64,000 nucleotides of DNA, taken from the NCBI GenBank assembly GCA_963724385.1, contig CAVRUJ010000002.1, positions 1,736,001 to 1,800,000 on the forward strand. The letters run 5' to 3'. The DNA is from DASXQK01 sp963724385. GTDB taxonomy: Bacteria > Pseudomonadota > Alphaproteobacteria > Dongiales > Dongiaceae. Below the pieces are notes generated by a model. That model worked only from the letters and a program-made list of their open reading frames with translations, had not been told where the DNA came from and made no database searches. Of this stretch, positions 27,034 through 35,367 are shown one piece after another. The position numbers were made by a program, and so were the translations under genes. Numbering within the stretch: the first letter of the stretch is position 1; each line of letters starts with the position of its first letter.

Positions 27034-28518
27034 ATGACCTTCTGGCGCTGGCTCTGGTTCCTGATCAAGGTCGGCGTGGTCGCCGTGGCGGCGCTGTGGA
27101 TCGCCGACCGGCCCGGGCAGGTGAGCTTCGTCTGGCTGGGATACCGGGTCGAGACCAGCATCGGCGTGATGCTGGCCGGCCTGGTCATCCTGCTGGCCGT
27201 CGTCGTCCTGCTGCACCGGCTCTGGCGCCTGGTCTGGCGCACGCCGCGCGACCTCGCCCGCCTGAACCAGGAGCGCAAGCGCCAGCAGGGCTATCGGGCG
27301 CTGAGCCAGGGCATGGCGGCGGTGGCGGCGGGCGACGCGGGCGAGGCCCATCGCCAGGCCAAGCTCGCCAACAAGCTGTTGAAGGACCCGCCGCTCATCC
27401 TTCTGCTGGCGGCCCAGACAGCCCAGCTCGGCGGCGACGAGAACGCGGCCCGGCGCTATTTCACCGCCATGCTGGAGAAGCCGGAGACATCGTTCCTGGG
27501 CCTGCGCGGCCTGCTCATGCAGGCGCTCAAGGCGGGCGACAGGACCGAGGCGCTGGCGCTGGCGCGCCGGGCCTATGAGGAGCGGCCGAGCACGCCCTGG
27601 GCGGTGACGACCTTGCTCGATCTCCAGCTCGAAAGCGGCCGGTGGAGCGAGGTAAAGCTCCTGCTCCAGCAGGCGGCGAAGCTGAAGGCGGTGCCCGAGG
27701 CCAAGGCCAAGCGCATCCGCGCCGTGGTGGCGGCGGAGCGCGCCCGGGTCGAGCCGATCGCAAGCGGACTGGACGCGGCGCGGGAAGCGGTGAAGCTCGC
27801 CCCCGACCTGGTGCCCGCCCGCGCCAGGCTGGCCGAGCTCCTGATCCAGGCCGGACGGATCAAGGAAGCGGGCAAGACGATCGAGCAGGGCTGGGCCCTC
27901 ATGCCGCATCCCCTGCTGGCCGCGGCCTATGCCGGGCTTGCCCCGGGCGAAGACGCGCTCTCGCGCTACCGGCGCTTCCTGCGCCTGGCCGAGATCGCGC
28001 CCCGGCATCGGGAGAGCCTGCTGGCCGAGGGCGAATGCGCGATCGCGACCGAGCTGTGGAGCGAGGCGCGCAAGCATCTCGAACTCGCGGCCTCGCTCGA
28101 GGGCGACCGGCCGAGCGCCAGGCTCTGCCGGCTCATGGTCCGCCTGGAGGAGAGCCCGGGCGGCGAGGCCGGAGCGGCCAGGCGCTGGCTCATCGCCGCG
28201 GCCGAGGCGGACCCCGACCCCGCCTGGCTTTGCGGACGCTGCGGCACCTTGAGCCAGGCATGGCAGGCCGATTGCCCCCATTGCCGCGCCTTCGACAGTC
28301 TCACCTGGCAGGCGCCCCAGCGCACCGTGACGGCGACCCTCATCAGCCCGCCCGCGACTCTGCCGGCGCCGGGACATGAGGATCGCGGTCATGGCGAGGA
28401 AGCCGCGCGCGTGGCCGCCGGCCATACGGGCCCGCAAGCCGCGATCCTGCCGCCCACGCCTGGTGCGCGCGCGGCACCGCTCGCCGCCCCGGTTGACGCC
28501 GCCAGGAGGGTGAACTAG
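27034..28518 (+). CDS. hemY: HemY-type haem-biosynthesis-associated TPR membrane protein
   Basis: The 494-residue protein has two N-terminal transmembrane helices (about 3–20 and 40–62) and then tetratricopeptide-like helices, as in the HemY_N family. The conserved N-terminal block includes WIADRPGQVSF and HRLWRLVWRTPR. Near residue 395 it carries a zinc-ribbon/rubredoxin-like cluster CGRC…CPHC, followed by a low-complexity tail. It is not the oxygen-dependent protoporphyrinogen oxidase also called HemY. The ATG at 27034 was chosen over longer open frame because it starts at the first membrane helix. The position after hemC and hemD is the standard alphaproteobacterial order. Confidence 0.9.
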   Translation: MTFWRWLWFLIKVGVVAVAALWIADRPGQVSFVWLGYRVETSIGVMLAGLVILLAVVVLLHRLWRLVWRTPRDLARLNQERKRQQGYRALSQGMAAVAAGDAGEAHRQAKLANKLLKDPPLILLLAAQTAQLGGDENAARRYFTAMLEKPETSFLGLRGLLMQALKAGDRTEALALARRAYEERPSTPWAVTTLLDLQLESGRWSEVKLLLQQAAKLKAVPEAKAKRIRAVVAAERARVEPIASGLDAAREAVKLAPDLVPARARLAELLIQAGRIKEAGKTIEQGWALMPHPLLAAAYAGLAPGEDALSRYRRFLRLAEIAPRHRESLLAEGECAIATELWSEARKHLELAASLEGDRPSARLCRLMVRLEESPGGEAGAARRWLIAAAEADPDPAWLCGRCGTLSQAWQADCPHCRAFDSLTWQAPQRTVTATLISPPATLPAPGHEDRGHGEEAARVAAGHTGPQAAILPPTPGARAAPLAAPVDAARRVN

Positions 28519-28583
28519 CTTCCGCCGCGCTCTGGCGGGCGCCCGGGGTGTTCCGGTCGAGCGCCACTGCTCAACCCTGTCTT

Positions 28584-28648
28584 CGTCATTCCCGCGAAAG
28601 CGCGAATCCAACGAAAACATGGACCCCCGCTTGCGCGGGGGTGACGAG
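28584..28648. repeat. Dispersed palindromic intergenic repeat (CGTCATTCCCGCG type)
   Basis: The element begins CGTCATTCCCGCGAAAGCGC, contains a GC hairpin with 8-bp arms (ACCCCCGC/GCGGGGGT) and ends GGTGACGAG, so the outer ends CGTCA/TGACG are also inverted. Related sequence occurs at 45221–45355 and near 63113–63160. Such elements are common, mobile-like intergenic repeats in alphaproteobacteria. It sits between hemY and tRNA-Thr. Confidence 0.7.
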
Positions 28649-28719
28649 AAGGAAGGACGGCGGTCTTGCTACCGCCCAGGCAAACGATGCTTACGCCGCG
28701 CGCAACGCCCGGCGACAGT

Positions 28720-28794
28720 GCCCCGATAGCTCAGCGGTAGAGCAACCGCTTCGTAAGCGGTAGGCCGTTGGTTCAAATCCAACTCGGGGCACCA
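28720..28794 (+). tRNA. tRNA-Thr (anticodon CGT)
   Basis: A complete cloverleaf is present: acceptor GCCCCGA pairs with TCGGGGC, D stem GCTC/GAGC, anticodon stem ACCGC/GCGGT with loop TTCGTAA (anticodon CGT, reading ACG), T stem GTTGG/CCAAC with loop TTCAAAT, and an encoded CCA end. A run of six T follows directly (28795–28800). The helicase gene on the other strand stops at its edge. Confidence 0.97.
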
Positions 28795-28799
28795 TTTTT

Positions 28800-31007
28800 T
28801 CAATGGCTCAGGCTGTGATTTGGCAAGCCACCCCGGATCAAAACGGGGCGGGGTATCGGCCGGGGTACCGCCTCTTGCCTGCCGCAGCGCCGGGGCAAAG
28901 CGCGTGCTATTTCCATCTTTCGCGAAGGCGGCCGGCGAGGTCGACATGGGGCCGCTCTGCCAGCCCCGGCCTGAGCGTCTCTCGAACTCGCTCCCGGAGC
29001 CCAGGCTACCCGCTCGAAGCGATCGAGCATGGCCGCAGTGATGAAGCGGCTGCGGGGCGCGTAGACATGCCGGTCGGCCAGGCGGCGCTGCTGATGGGTG
29101 AAGAATCGCTGGGGGTGGAGAAGGTGAAGTTCGTCCTTCGCCCGCGTCATGGCGACGTAGAGGAGGCGGCGCTCCTCCTCGATCTCGGCGCTGCTTCCGG
29201 TGCCAAGATCGCTCGGGATGCAGCCATCGACGACGTTCAGGATGTAGACCGCCTGCCACTCCTGGCCCTTGGCCGAGTGGATGGTGGAAAGGATGAGATA
29301 ATCCTCATCGAGTGACGGCCTGCCCGCCTCCGCGCCGCTGGCGCTCGCGGGATCGAGGGTCAGCTCCTCGAGGAAGGACTGGCGCGTCGGGTAGCCGGCA
29401 GAGATCGCCTCGAGTTGATCCAGATCCGAGAGCCGCGCCGGCGCGGCGTCGTAGAGCCGCTCCAGATGCGGCTGGTACCATGATTTCACCATTGGAAGCT
29501 GCGCGGCCCAGTGGAGGCTGCCATCCTGCAGCTGCGCCAGCAGCCGGACAAAATCCGGCCAATCCTCGGCGGCGGCGGCGGGCGGCTTGAAACCCCGCAG
29601 CGCGCCTTTGGCAAAGCCGGCATTTTCGAGGCACTCGAGGGCCCTGCGCGCCGTGGCCGGGCCAACGCCGGGAAGAAGCTGGAGTATCCGGAAGCCCGCC
29701 ACGCGGTCTCGCGGGTTCTCCGCCCAGCGCAGGAGGCAAATCAGGTCCTTGACATGGGAGGCCTCGAGGAAGCGCAGGCCCCCGAACTTGACGAAGGGAA
29801 TGTCGCGCCGCGCCAGCTCGATCTCGAGCAAGCCGCTGTGATGCGACGCCCTGAAGAGCACGGCCTGCTCCTTCAGGGGCACGCCGGCTTCGCGCGCCGC
29901 CAGGATCCGGTCCGAGACATAGCTCGCCTGGGCCTGATCGTCCTGCACGCTGACAAGCCGCGGCTTCTGCTGGGACCGGCGCTCGCCGAAGAGATTCTTG
30001 GTGAAACGCTCCTTGGCCTGCTCGATGACCACATTGCTGGCGGCCAGGATCGGTTGGGTCGAGCGGTAGTTCTGCTCGAGGGTGACGATCCTGGCCGGCG
30101 GGTCGAAGAGGCCGGGAAAGTCCAGGATGTTGCGCACCGTCGCCGCACGGAAGCTGTAGATCGCCTGGGCATCGTCGCCGACGACCGTGAGCCCATCGCC
30201 ACGCGGCTTCAGGCCCAGCAGGATGCCGGCCTGGAGCGCGTTGGTATCCTGGTACTCGTCGACGAGCACGTGATCGAAACGCTCGCCGACGCGGGCCGCC
30301 AATTCCTCCGTCCGCATCATCTCGGCCCAGTAGAGCAGCAGATCGTCGTAATCGAGGAGGTTCTGGCGCTGCTTGGCATCGACATAGGCGCCGAAGAGCT
30401 GCTTCAGTTCCTGCTCCCAGGCCGCGCACCAGGGAAAAGCGCGTTCCAGAGCCTCGCCCAGGGAAGCCTGGAGGTTCACCGCAAGGGAATAGATGGCAAG
30501 GCAGGTCTGCTTCTTGGGAAAGCGGCTCTTCTTGCCCGAAAGCCCCAGCTCGTCCCGGATCATGTTCATGAGATCGCCGGCATCCTCGCGATCCGCGATG
30601 GTGAAAGAAGGATAGAGGCCGATGCTCGATGCGTGCTGGCGCAGCAGACGCGCGCCGACCGAATGGAATGTCCCGGACCAGGGGACGGCGGCCGATCCGC
30701 CGGCTTTGGTGCCGCGAAGAGCCGCGGCACAGATGCGCTCGACGCGTCGTTTCATCTCGCCCGCCGCCCGGCGGCTGAAGGTCAGGAGCAGGATGCGGCC
30801 GGGATCGGCACCGCAGAGGATCAGATGGGCCACCCTGTGGGCGAGCGTATTGGTCTTGCCCGACCCTGCCCCGGCGACGATCAGCAGGGGCGGCGGCGCT
30901 GCTTCCCCGATGCCATGGACGACGGCATCGCGCTGGGCCGCATTCAGGCTGGCGAGGTGACTCTGATTGTCCATGGCGTCCACGGGGGGGTCCACGGGCG
31001 CGAGCAT
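28800..31007 (-). CDS. UvrD/PcrA-type ATP-dependent DNA helicase (superfamily 1), C-terminus probably frameshifted
   Basis: The protein of about 735 residues has the SF1A motifs in order: Walker A VAGAGSGKTNTLAHR, motif Ia LLTFSRRAAGEM, DEYQDTN (motif II), GDDAQAIYSFR (III), EQNYRST (IV), STIHSAKGQEW (V) and LLYVAMTRAKDELHL (VI). It unwinds DNA 3'-5' in repair. The start at 31007 is a choice; an in-frame ATG at 30974 begins nearer the domain. After FERVAWAPG the frame reads low-complexity Arg/Ala sequence to the edge of the tRNA. Another phase gives RPHVDLAGRLRERWK with a stop at 28907, which looks like the true C-terminus. A single-base shift near 29000 is likely and would probably not abolish activity. 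Confidence 0.85.
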   Translation of the reverse strand: MLAPVDPPVDAMDNQSHLASLNAAQRDAVVHGIGEAAPPPLLIVAGAGSGKTNTLAHRVAHLILCGADPGRILLLTFSRRAAGEMKRRVERICAAALRGTKAGGSAAVPWSGTFHSVGARLLRQHASSIGLYPSFTIADREDAGDLMNMIRDELGLSGKKSRFPKKQTCLAIYSLAVNLQASLGEALERAFPWCAAWEQELKQLFGAYVDAKQRQNLLDYDDLLLYWAEMMRTEELAARVGERFDHVLVDEYQDTNALQAGILLGLKPRGDGLTVVGDDAQAIYSFRAATVRNILDFPGLFDPPARIVTLEQNYRSTQPILAASNVVIEQAKERFTKNLFGERRSQQKPRLVSVQDDQAQASYVSDRILAAREAGVPLKEQAVLFRASHHSGLLEIELARRDIPFVKFGGLRFLEASHVKDLICLLRWAENPRDRVAGFRILQLLPGVGPATARRALECLENAGFAKGALRGFKPPAAAAEDWPDFVRLLAQLQDGSLHWAAQLPMVKSWYQPHLERLYDAAPARLSDLDQLEAISAGYPTRQSFLEELTLDPASASGAEAGRPSLDEDYLILSTIHSAKGQEWQAVYILNVVDGCIPSDLGTGSSAEIEEERRLLYVAMTRAKDELHLLHPQRFFTHQQRRLADRHVYAPRSRFITAAMLDRFERVAWAPGASSRDAQAGAGRAAPCRPRRPPSRKMEIARALPRRCGRQEAVPRPIPRPVLIRGGLPNHSLSH

Positions 31008-31116
31008 AACCGGCGCGCCGAGTTCGCCAGAAGGAATAGTTCCCACTTCGTTCACGATGCCGTCAGGGCACTCCTTCCCGGCCCGGTCGCGGACGGCCGG
31101 ACCCGAAAAAAATAAT

Positions 31117-32793
31117 TCAGACCGGGCTGAAAGACGGATCGAGGGCAACGTCGATCAGGGTCGGGGTCTTGGCGGCAAGCGCCGCGGCGAGAGCCTTGCG
31201 GACCTCGGCCAAGGTCTGGGCGCGCTCAGCCTCAACGCCCATGGACCGGGCGAGCGCCAGGAAATCGATGGCCGGTTCCTCGAGGTTCATGGCGACGTAG
31301 CGGCCGGTCTGCGCCGCATGGCCGCGCAAGGCGTTCAGCCGCTGCTTCAGGATGCGATAGCCGCCGTTGTTCAAAATTAAGAAGACAACCGCGAGGCGCT
31401 CATGGGCGGCGGTCCAAAGGGCCTGGCAATTGTACATGGCGCTGCCGTCGCCGATGAGCGCGAGGACGGGACGATGAGGCAGCGCGAGCTTGACGCCGAT
31501 GGCCGCGGGCAGGCCCCAGCCGATGCCACCGCCGCGCATGCCGAAGAAGCTCTTGGAATCATCGCATGCTACGAGCTGGCGCAAGCCCGGCCCGGAAGAC
31601 AGGGTCTCCTCGACGATCACAACGTCCTTGGGCAGCATCTCGCCGATCGCCTGCCACAGGGCGAGCGGCTGGATCAGGGGCTTGCCGGCTTCCGCGAGCG
31701 CGCGGGCCTTGAGGGCCGCAAGCTCCTCGGCGATGCCGGCCCTGAGCGCGTTCTGTCGGCGCCCCGCCACCCTTTTGGCCTCTTCCGACATGGCGGCGGC
31801 GACGGCCGCCGTCAGCTCCGGCAGCGCCGCCTTGGGATCGGCCAGGATCGCCACTTCGGTCGGATAGTTCTTGCCGAGCTGCCAGGGATCGGAATCGAGA
31901 TGGATGATGCGAAGCCCGGGCGGCATCGCCTCGATCTCCGAGGGCAGCGACATGGTGAGGAGATCGCCGCCGATCGAGAGCAGCAGGTCGTGCTGGGCCA
32001 GGGTCTTGCGGATCTGAGGGGCGAGGCGGGTGATCGGGCCGCGGAAGAGAGGATGGCTGCTGGGAAAGGGCGTGGAATTGTCGATGCCCTCGAGGTGGAC
32101 GGGCGCGCCGATGGCCTCGGCGAGTTCGACAAGCTCGGCCAGCGCGCCGCTCCGGGCAACGCTGTCCCCGGCCAGGATCACCGGGTGTTCGGCGGCGGCG
32201 AGCAGCCTGGCCGCCGCCGCGATCGCCGCGGCATCGCCGCGCAGGCCTGGGCCGATCCGGGTCGGCCGGCCGAGATCGATGTCCGCCTCGGCGTTCAAGA
32301 TGTCCCCGGGGATCGAAAGGAAGACCGGCCCGGTGGGCGGGGCGAGCGCCGTCTTGGCGGCGCGATGGAGGAGGCGCGGCAGATCGGCGAGGCGGCGCAC
32401 CTCGACCGCCCATTTGACGAAAGGCCGCGCGATCTCCGGCAGCTCGGCCCAGAGGATGGGCTCGGTGACGGCGAAGCTCTGGTCATGCTGGCCGGCGGTG
32501 ACGAGGAGCGGCGCGCCGGCCTTCTGGGCGTCGTACAGCATGCCCATGGCATTGCCCAGGCCCGGCGCCACATGGATGTTGACGGCCGCGAGCTTGCCCG
32601 AGGCCTGGGCATAGCCGCCGGCCATGGCCATGACTGCACCTTCCTGCAGGCCCAGCATGTAGCGAGGTGCGGTCTCGACGGCGAGAGCGTCCATCAGCGG
32701 CAGCTCAGTGGTGCCGGGATTGCCGAAGATCACCTCCACGCCCTCCTGGCGCAGCAGCTCGAGGAAGGCACGCTTGCCGGATATCAGTGGCAT
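31117..32793 (-). CDS. Thiamine-diphosphate enzyme, acetolactate synthase / benzoylformate decarboxylase-like
   Basis: The 558-residue protein has the three ThDP domains: N-terminal pyrimidine-binding (catalytic glutamate in LGLQEGAVMAMAGGYA, about 51), central Rossmann-like (about 190–320) and C-terminal pyrophosphate-binding. The last has the metal motif GDGSAMY…NNGGY with canonical spacing and GGGIGWGLPAAIG before it. The start NPGTTELPLMDAL resembles the benzoylformate decarboxylase and oxalyl-CoA decarboxylase side of the family. It should decarboxylate or ligate a 2-oxo acid; the substrate is not evident. A decayed copy of its 5' end is at 39056–39170. The ATG has an AGGGG Shine-Dalgarno. 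Confidence 0.88.
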   Translation of the reverse strand: MPLISGKRAFLELLRQEGVEVIFGNPGTTELPLMDALAVETAPRYMLGLQEGAVMAMAGGYAQASGKLAAVNIHVAPGLGNAMGMLYDAQKAGAPLLVTAGQHDQSFAVTEPILWAELPEIARPFVKWAVEVRRLADLPRLLHRAAKTALAPPTGPVFLSIPGDILNAEADIDLGRPTRIGPGLRGDAAAIAAAARLLAAAEHPVILAGDSVARSGALAELVELAEAIGAPVHLEGIDNSTPFPSSHPLFRGPITRLAPQIRKTLAQHDLLLSIGGDLLTMSLPSEIEAMPPGLRIIHLDSDPWQLGKNYPTEVAILADPKAALPELTAAVAAAMSEEAKRVAGRRQNALRAGIAEELAALKARALAEAGKPLIQPLALWQAIGEMLPKDVVIVEETLSSGPGLRQLVACDDSKSFFGMRGGGIGWGLPAAIGVKLALPHRPVLALIGDGSAMYNCQALWTAAHERLAVVFLILNNGGYRILKQRLNALRGHAAQTGRYVAMNLEEPAIDFLALARSMGVEAERAQTLAEVRKALAAALAAKTPTLIDVALDPSFSPV

Positions 32794-33125
32794 GAAAGCA
32801 ACCCCTGTTTTCAGCTTGCTACCAGAGACTCGCCCGGAAGCTCCTCAAGCGCAACTCGCGGAGCGAGGGCTTTCCTGCCAAAGATGGAACTAAAATTGGG
32901 GCAGCAAACTCAATGCAGTGCAGCGGACTAGCCGGAATCCCCGGCTGCCGGCAAGTCACAGCCTCGCACTGTGCGGTGGCCGCGGTCTGGGGCGGATCGC
33001 ATCGGTGGCCAGGGCCACTGTCGAAGCATAGGACCTGCAGCGACTGCCCTTTGTTCCAATTGCGCCAAGGTTCAAATTGCTTCAAGGCTTTGCTCGAGGC
33101 GAGGAAGGCAGCCCAGGCGCCAAGC
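32794..33125. other. Non-coding stretch upstream of the ThDP-enzyme gene
   Basis: No convincing gene is visible. This is the upstream region of the ThDP enzyme. Its first part (about 32,850–32,935) is similar to 39,084–39,190, where a decayed copy of the same region lies. The promoter of the ThDP gene should be here, but no clear -35/-10 pair was assigned. Confidence 0.5.
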
Positions 33126-33470
33126 ATGACGAGGATTTGCATTCGCAATCTGCTGGTTCTTGCAGCCGTGCTCAGCATCGGCTGGGACATCCCATGCAGC
33201 GCCCAGAGCGATGTTCCCGTCACAACCGGGGATTTCCTGGCCTACTGCCAGGAGAACTATCAAGGCTGCGAGGACAAGGTGACCGGTACCGCGGTCGACC
33301 TGATCATGACCCACAATCCGAACTTCTGCGATCCCGAGAACGACTATCCCAATGACCTGACGGAAGCCGTGATAGCCTGGCTCACGGCCCGTCCGGAAAT
33401 TCGTGGCCAGGCCTTGTCCGAGGGTCTCCTCAGCGCACTTGTTGCCACCCGGCCTTGTCCGCTGCAGTAG
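33126..33470 (+). CDS. Secreted Rap1a/Tai-like small protein
   Basis: The 114-residue protein has a signal peptide (about 1–27, NLLVLAAVLSIG core, cleavage near CSAQS). The mature domain has the Rap1a/Tai-type cysteine pattern: FLAYCQENYQGCEDKVTG, FCDP, and a C-terminal RPCPLQ, with the typical EAVIAWLTARPE helix between. Characterised Rap1a/Tai proteins are periplasmic immunity proteins against T6SS amidases, but many family members are widespread orphans of unknown role. No effector or T6SS gene is nearby. Confidence 0.68.
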   Translation: MTRICIRNLLVLAAVLSIGWDIPCSAQSDVPVTTGDFLAYCQENYQGCEDKVTGTAVDLIMTHNPNFCDPENDYPNDLTEAVIAWLTARPEIRGQALSEGLLSALVATRPCPLQ

Positions 33471-33500
33471 TCCGTAGCGATCATCGGCCCTCGGCCCGCG

Positions 33501-33545
33501 TCAGTGGGTCGGCTTGAAATGCTTCCAGTTGGGGTTCGATGCCGG
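33501..33545 (-). pseudogene. Remnant of the 3' end of the Tyr/Pro-rich lipoprotein gene at 34828
   Basis: About 42 bases match the 3' end and stop of the lipoprotein gene (around 34825–34868) with one mismatch: GTCAGTGGGTCGGCTTGAAA continues into the next 20 bases. Similarity ends abruptly at GGGGTTCGAT. The methyltransferase gene and a small remnant lie between the two copies. Confidence 0.75.
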
Positions 33546-33558
33546 GCTTTCTGTCAAT

Positions 33559-33705
33559 TCATCGGCTCCGCCGGCTGCGCGTCAGCCCCTCGATTGCTGC
33601 CAGTATCCGCCGCCACGTCGCGGCCCCGATCATATCGCCGGCCTCTAGCAACTCGTCGGCCCGCTCGGCAGCTCGCAACGGCGCAGCCTCACCGTACTGG
33701 TCCAT
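33559..33705 (-). pseudogene. Remnant of a short alphaproteobacterial hypothetical protein
   Basis: This strand encodes FRAAKLLMDQYGEAAPLRAA, ERADELLEAGDMIGAATWRR, then ILAAIEGLTR and a stop. It resembles a family of 60–80-residue proteins with the pattern RADELLxxGDxxGxxxWxxI. The recognisable domain starts before the only in-frame ATG (33705), and a TAA lies a few codons further upstream with no start between, so the N-terminus is lost. It is called a remnant; expression from the internal ATG would give 48 residues. The function is unknown. Confidence 0.5.
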
Positions 33706-33790
33706 CAGCAGTTTGGCGGCGCGGAAGATGCCAGAGTCAGGGGTTATCGCTTAGCGCCAATCGGGGAGCGGCCTTTTTTGAGATCGAGAG

Positions 33791-34636
33791 CTACTTAGCG
33801 CCATGTGTGACGCAGGCGGACCAGTGAAAGCGCGGCCTGCCAAGAGACGATGTTTTGTCTGCCAGATCCAGCACGGTGGCCTTGATTTTGTCCCGTGTGG
33901 TTTCATCGGCTTTGGCAAGACCAGCGACCACCGGGGCTGCTACCTCGGTCATGAGGTTCCAGTATTGCTGGCTCGTTTCGAAGTCCATTTCGCCAGCGAC
34001 TTCCCTTGTTCCGATGTTCTTTAGCCCGCCCTTTCGGAAAGCATCGTCCATGTAGCCGGGCGATGCACATCGGAAGAGACCCGGTGCTCCGGGAGGAGGA
34101 GGCGGCAGAGCGGCAAGTTTGTTGATCGTGCCCATGATCGTAGTTGCCCAAGGGTTCTTTTCGGGCGGCCCCCAAACTGCCGCACAAATACGTGCTCCCG
34201 GTTTTGCCACCCGGGTAAACTCGCGGACAGCGGCCTGCACATCTGGAAAGAACATGAAGCCAAATCGGCAGAGGACGGCATCAAAGCTGTTCTCTGCAAA
34301 GGGCAATGCACACGCATCGCACAGCTTGGTCTTGAGATTCATTATGCTGCGGCTGGCGGCTTTCTCTCGTGCGACTGCCAACATGCGCTCCGATAGATCG
34401 GTCACCGTGACTGTACCCTTGGGGACGCGTGTCGCGGCCGTCAGGCCCGGTTCTCCCGTCCCTGCCGCCACATCGAGAACGTCTGCATTTTCCCGCAGGG
34501 CCGCGGCATGAATGAGCTCCTGCCCGACCGGCGCCAGCCACTGCATGACGAATTCATCCCATTTTTTCCAACCGCCGGAGAACCTGTCCCAGGTCTCACG
34601 CTGTTGATCCCGAATTTGGGTTTCCTTCGAAGGCAT
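33791..34636 (-). CDS. Class I SAM-dependent methyltransferase (UbiE-like)
   Basis: The 281-residue protein has SAM motif I VLDVAAGTGEPGL, motif II-like TVTVTDLSERML, CDACALPFAENSFDAVLCR and FTRVAKPGARICAAVWG. It belongs to the broad ubiquinone/menaquinone-type C-methyltransferase group, but no specific substrate can be assigned. The ATG at 34636 has a GGAGG Shine-Dalgarno 5 bases upstream, which decides the start within a longer open frame. It lies between the lipoprotein gene and a remnant of that gene's 3' end. Confidence 0.85.
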   Translation of the reverse strand: MPSKETQIRDQQRETWDRFSGGWKKWDEFVMQWLAPVGQELIHAAALRENADVLDVAAGTGEPGLTAATRVPKGTVTVTDLSERMLAVAREKAASRSIMNLKTKLCDACALPFAENSFDAVLCRFGFMFFPDVQAAVREFTRVAKPGARICAAVWGPPEKNPWATTIMGTINKLAALPPPPPGAPGLFRCASPGYMDDAFRKGGLKNIGTREVAGEMDFETSQQYWNLMTEVAAPVVAGLAKADETTRDKIKATVLDLADKTSSLGRPRFHWSACVTHGAK

Positions 34637-34827
34637 GAGTTCCTCCATTGCCAAACATCCAGTTGCCGACGCAGTCAGATCGGACATGATAGCGGCTTCG
34701 AGATTGTCGGACAGCACCGCTCGCCGGAGGAGCAGCGGAGGCGCCGGCCGACGCAGGACGGCTCGGGCGGAAACCTTGCCGCTTCGCAGACGCCGTACCT
34801 CGACGAGAGGGGCAAATAGCCGCCGCG

Positions 34828-35244
34828 TCAGTGGGTCGGCTTGAAATGTTTCCAGTTGGGGTTCGATTGGTAATAGCCGCGAGCTTGCTCTTGATAACCG
34901 CCCCAGGCCTTCGGCTGGAAACCGTGCAGCGACGGCGGCGGACCAGGCCGATTGTTCCATGGCCCGCGATAGCTCGACCCCGAATACCAGCGGCCCCCAT
35001 AGTTGGAATAGTACGTCCCGCCATCGAAAAACAGCGGATAGCTGAAGCCCATGCCGACATAAACTCCGGGCGAAGGCAGCCACACCATGTCCGGCGGCCC
35101 TGAGGGGGGCGCGGGAGGGTAGCCATAGCTGGGGGCGGGCGGAGGGGCGTAGCTCGGTCCGGGCGCGTAGTAGTAACAGCCGGCGAATGACCCGGCCAGG
35201 ACCAGCAGCAACAGCATCCGAAGCCGACGCATATGAAACCCCAT
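34828..35244 (-). CDS. Tyr/Pro/Gly-rich lipoprotein
   Basis: The protein of about 138 residues has a lipoprotein signal (MLLLLVLAGSFAGC, cysteine at about 23 from the ATG at 35244) followed by Tyr-Pro repeats (APPPAPSYGYPPAPP). A C-terminal block follows with GYYQSNPNWKHFKPTH. An AGAGGGG Shine-Dalgarno supports the start; ATG at 35232 is an alternative. It is likely exported and lipid-anchored; no function is known. Two secreted Tyr/Pro-rich proteins at 53782 and 54360 are compositionally alike. Confidence 0.75.
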   Translation of the reverse strand: MGFHMRRLRMLLLLVLAGSFAGCYYYAPGPSYAPPPAPSYGYPPAPPSGPPDMVWLPSPGVYVGMGFSYPLFFDGGTYYSNYGGRWYSGSSYRGPWNNRPGPPPSLHGFQPKAWGGYQEQARGYYQSNPNWKHFKPTH

Positions 35245-35367
35245 TTGGCCCCTCTTCGGCCCTTCGGGCAGCACTGAAAGGCTAATGCTTCCAGGCGACG
35301 CCTCCATGATCTAGATCAATCAGACGAAGATCCGGCGAGCACCCCAATCGACGGCAGGAGTTTCAAT

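Noticed and set aside
28795..28800. Six-T run after tRNA-Thr as an intrinsic terminator
   Set aside because: No stable hairpin apart from the tRNA itself precedes it, so it was not listed as a separate terminator.
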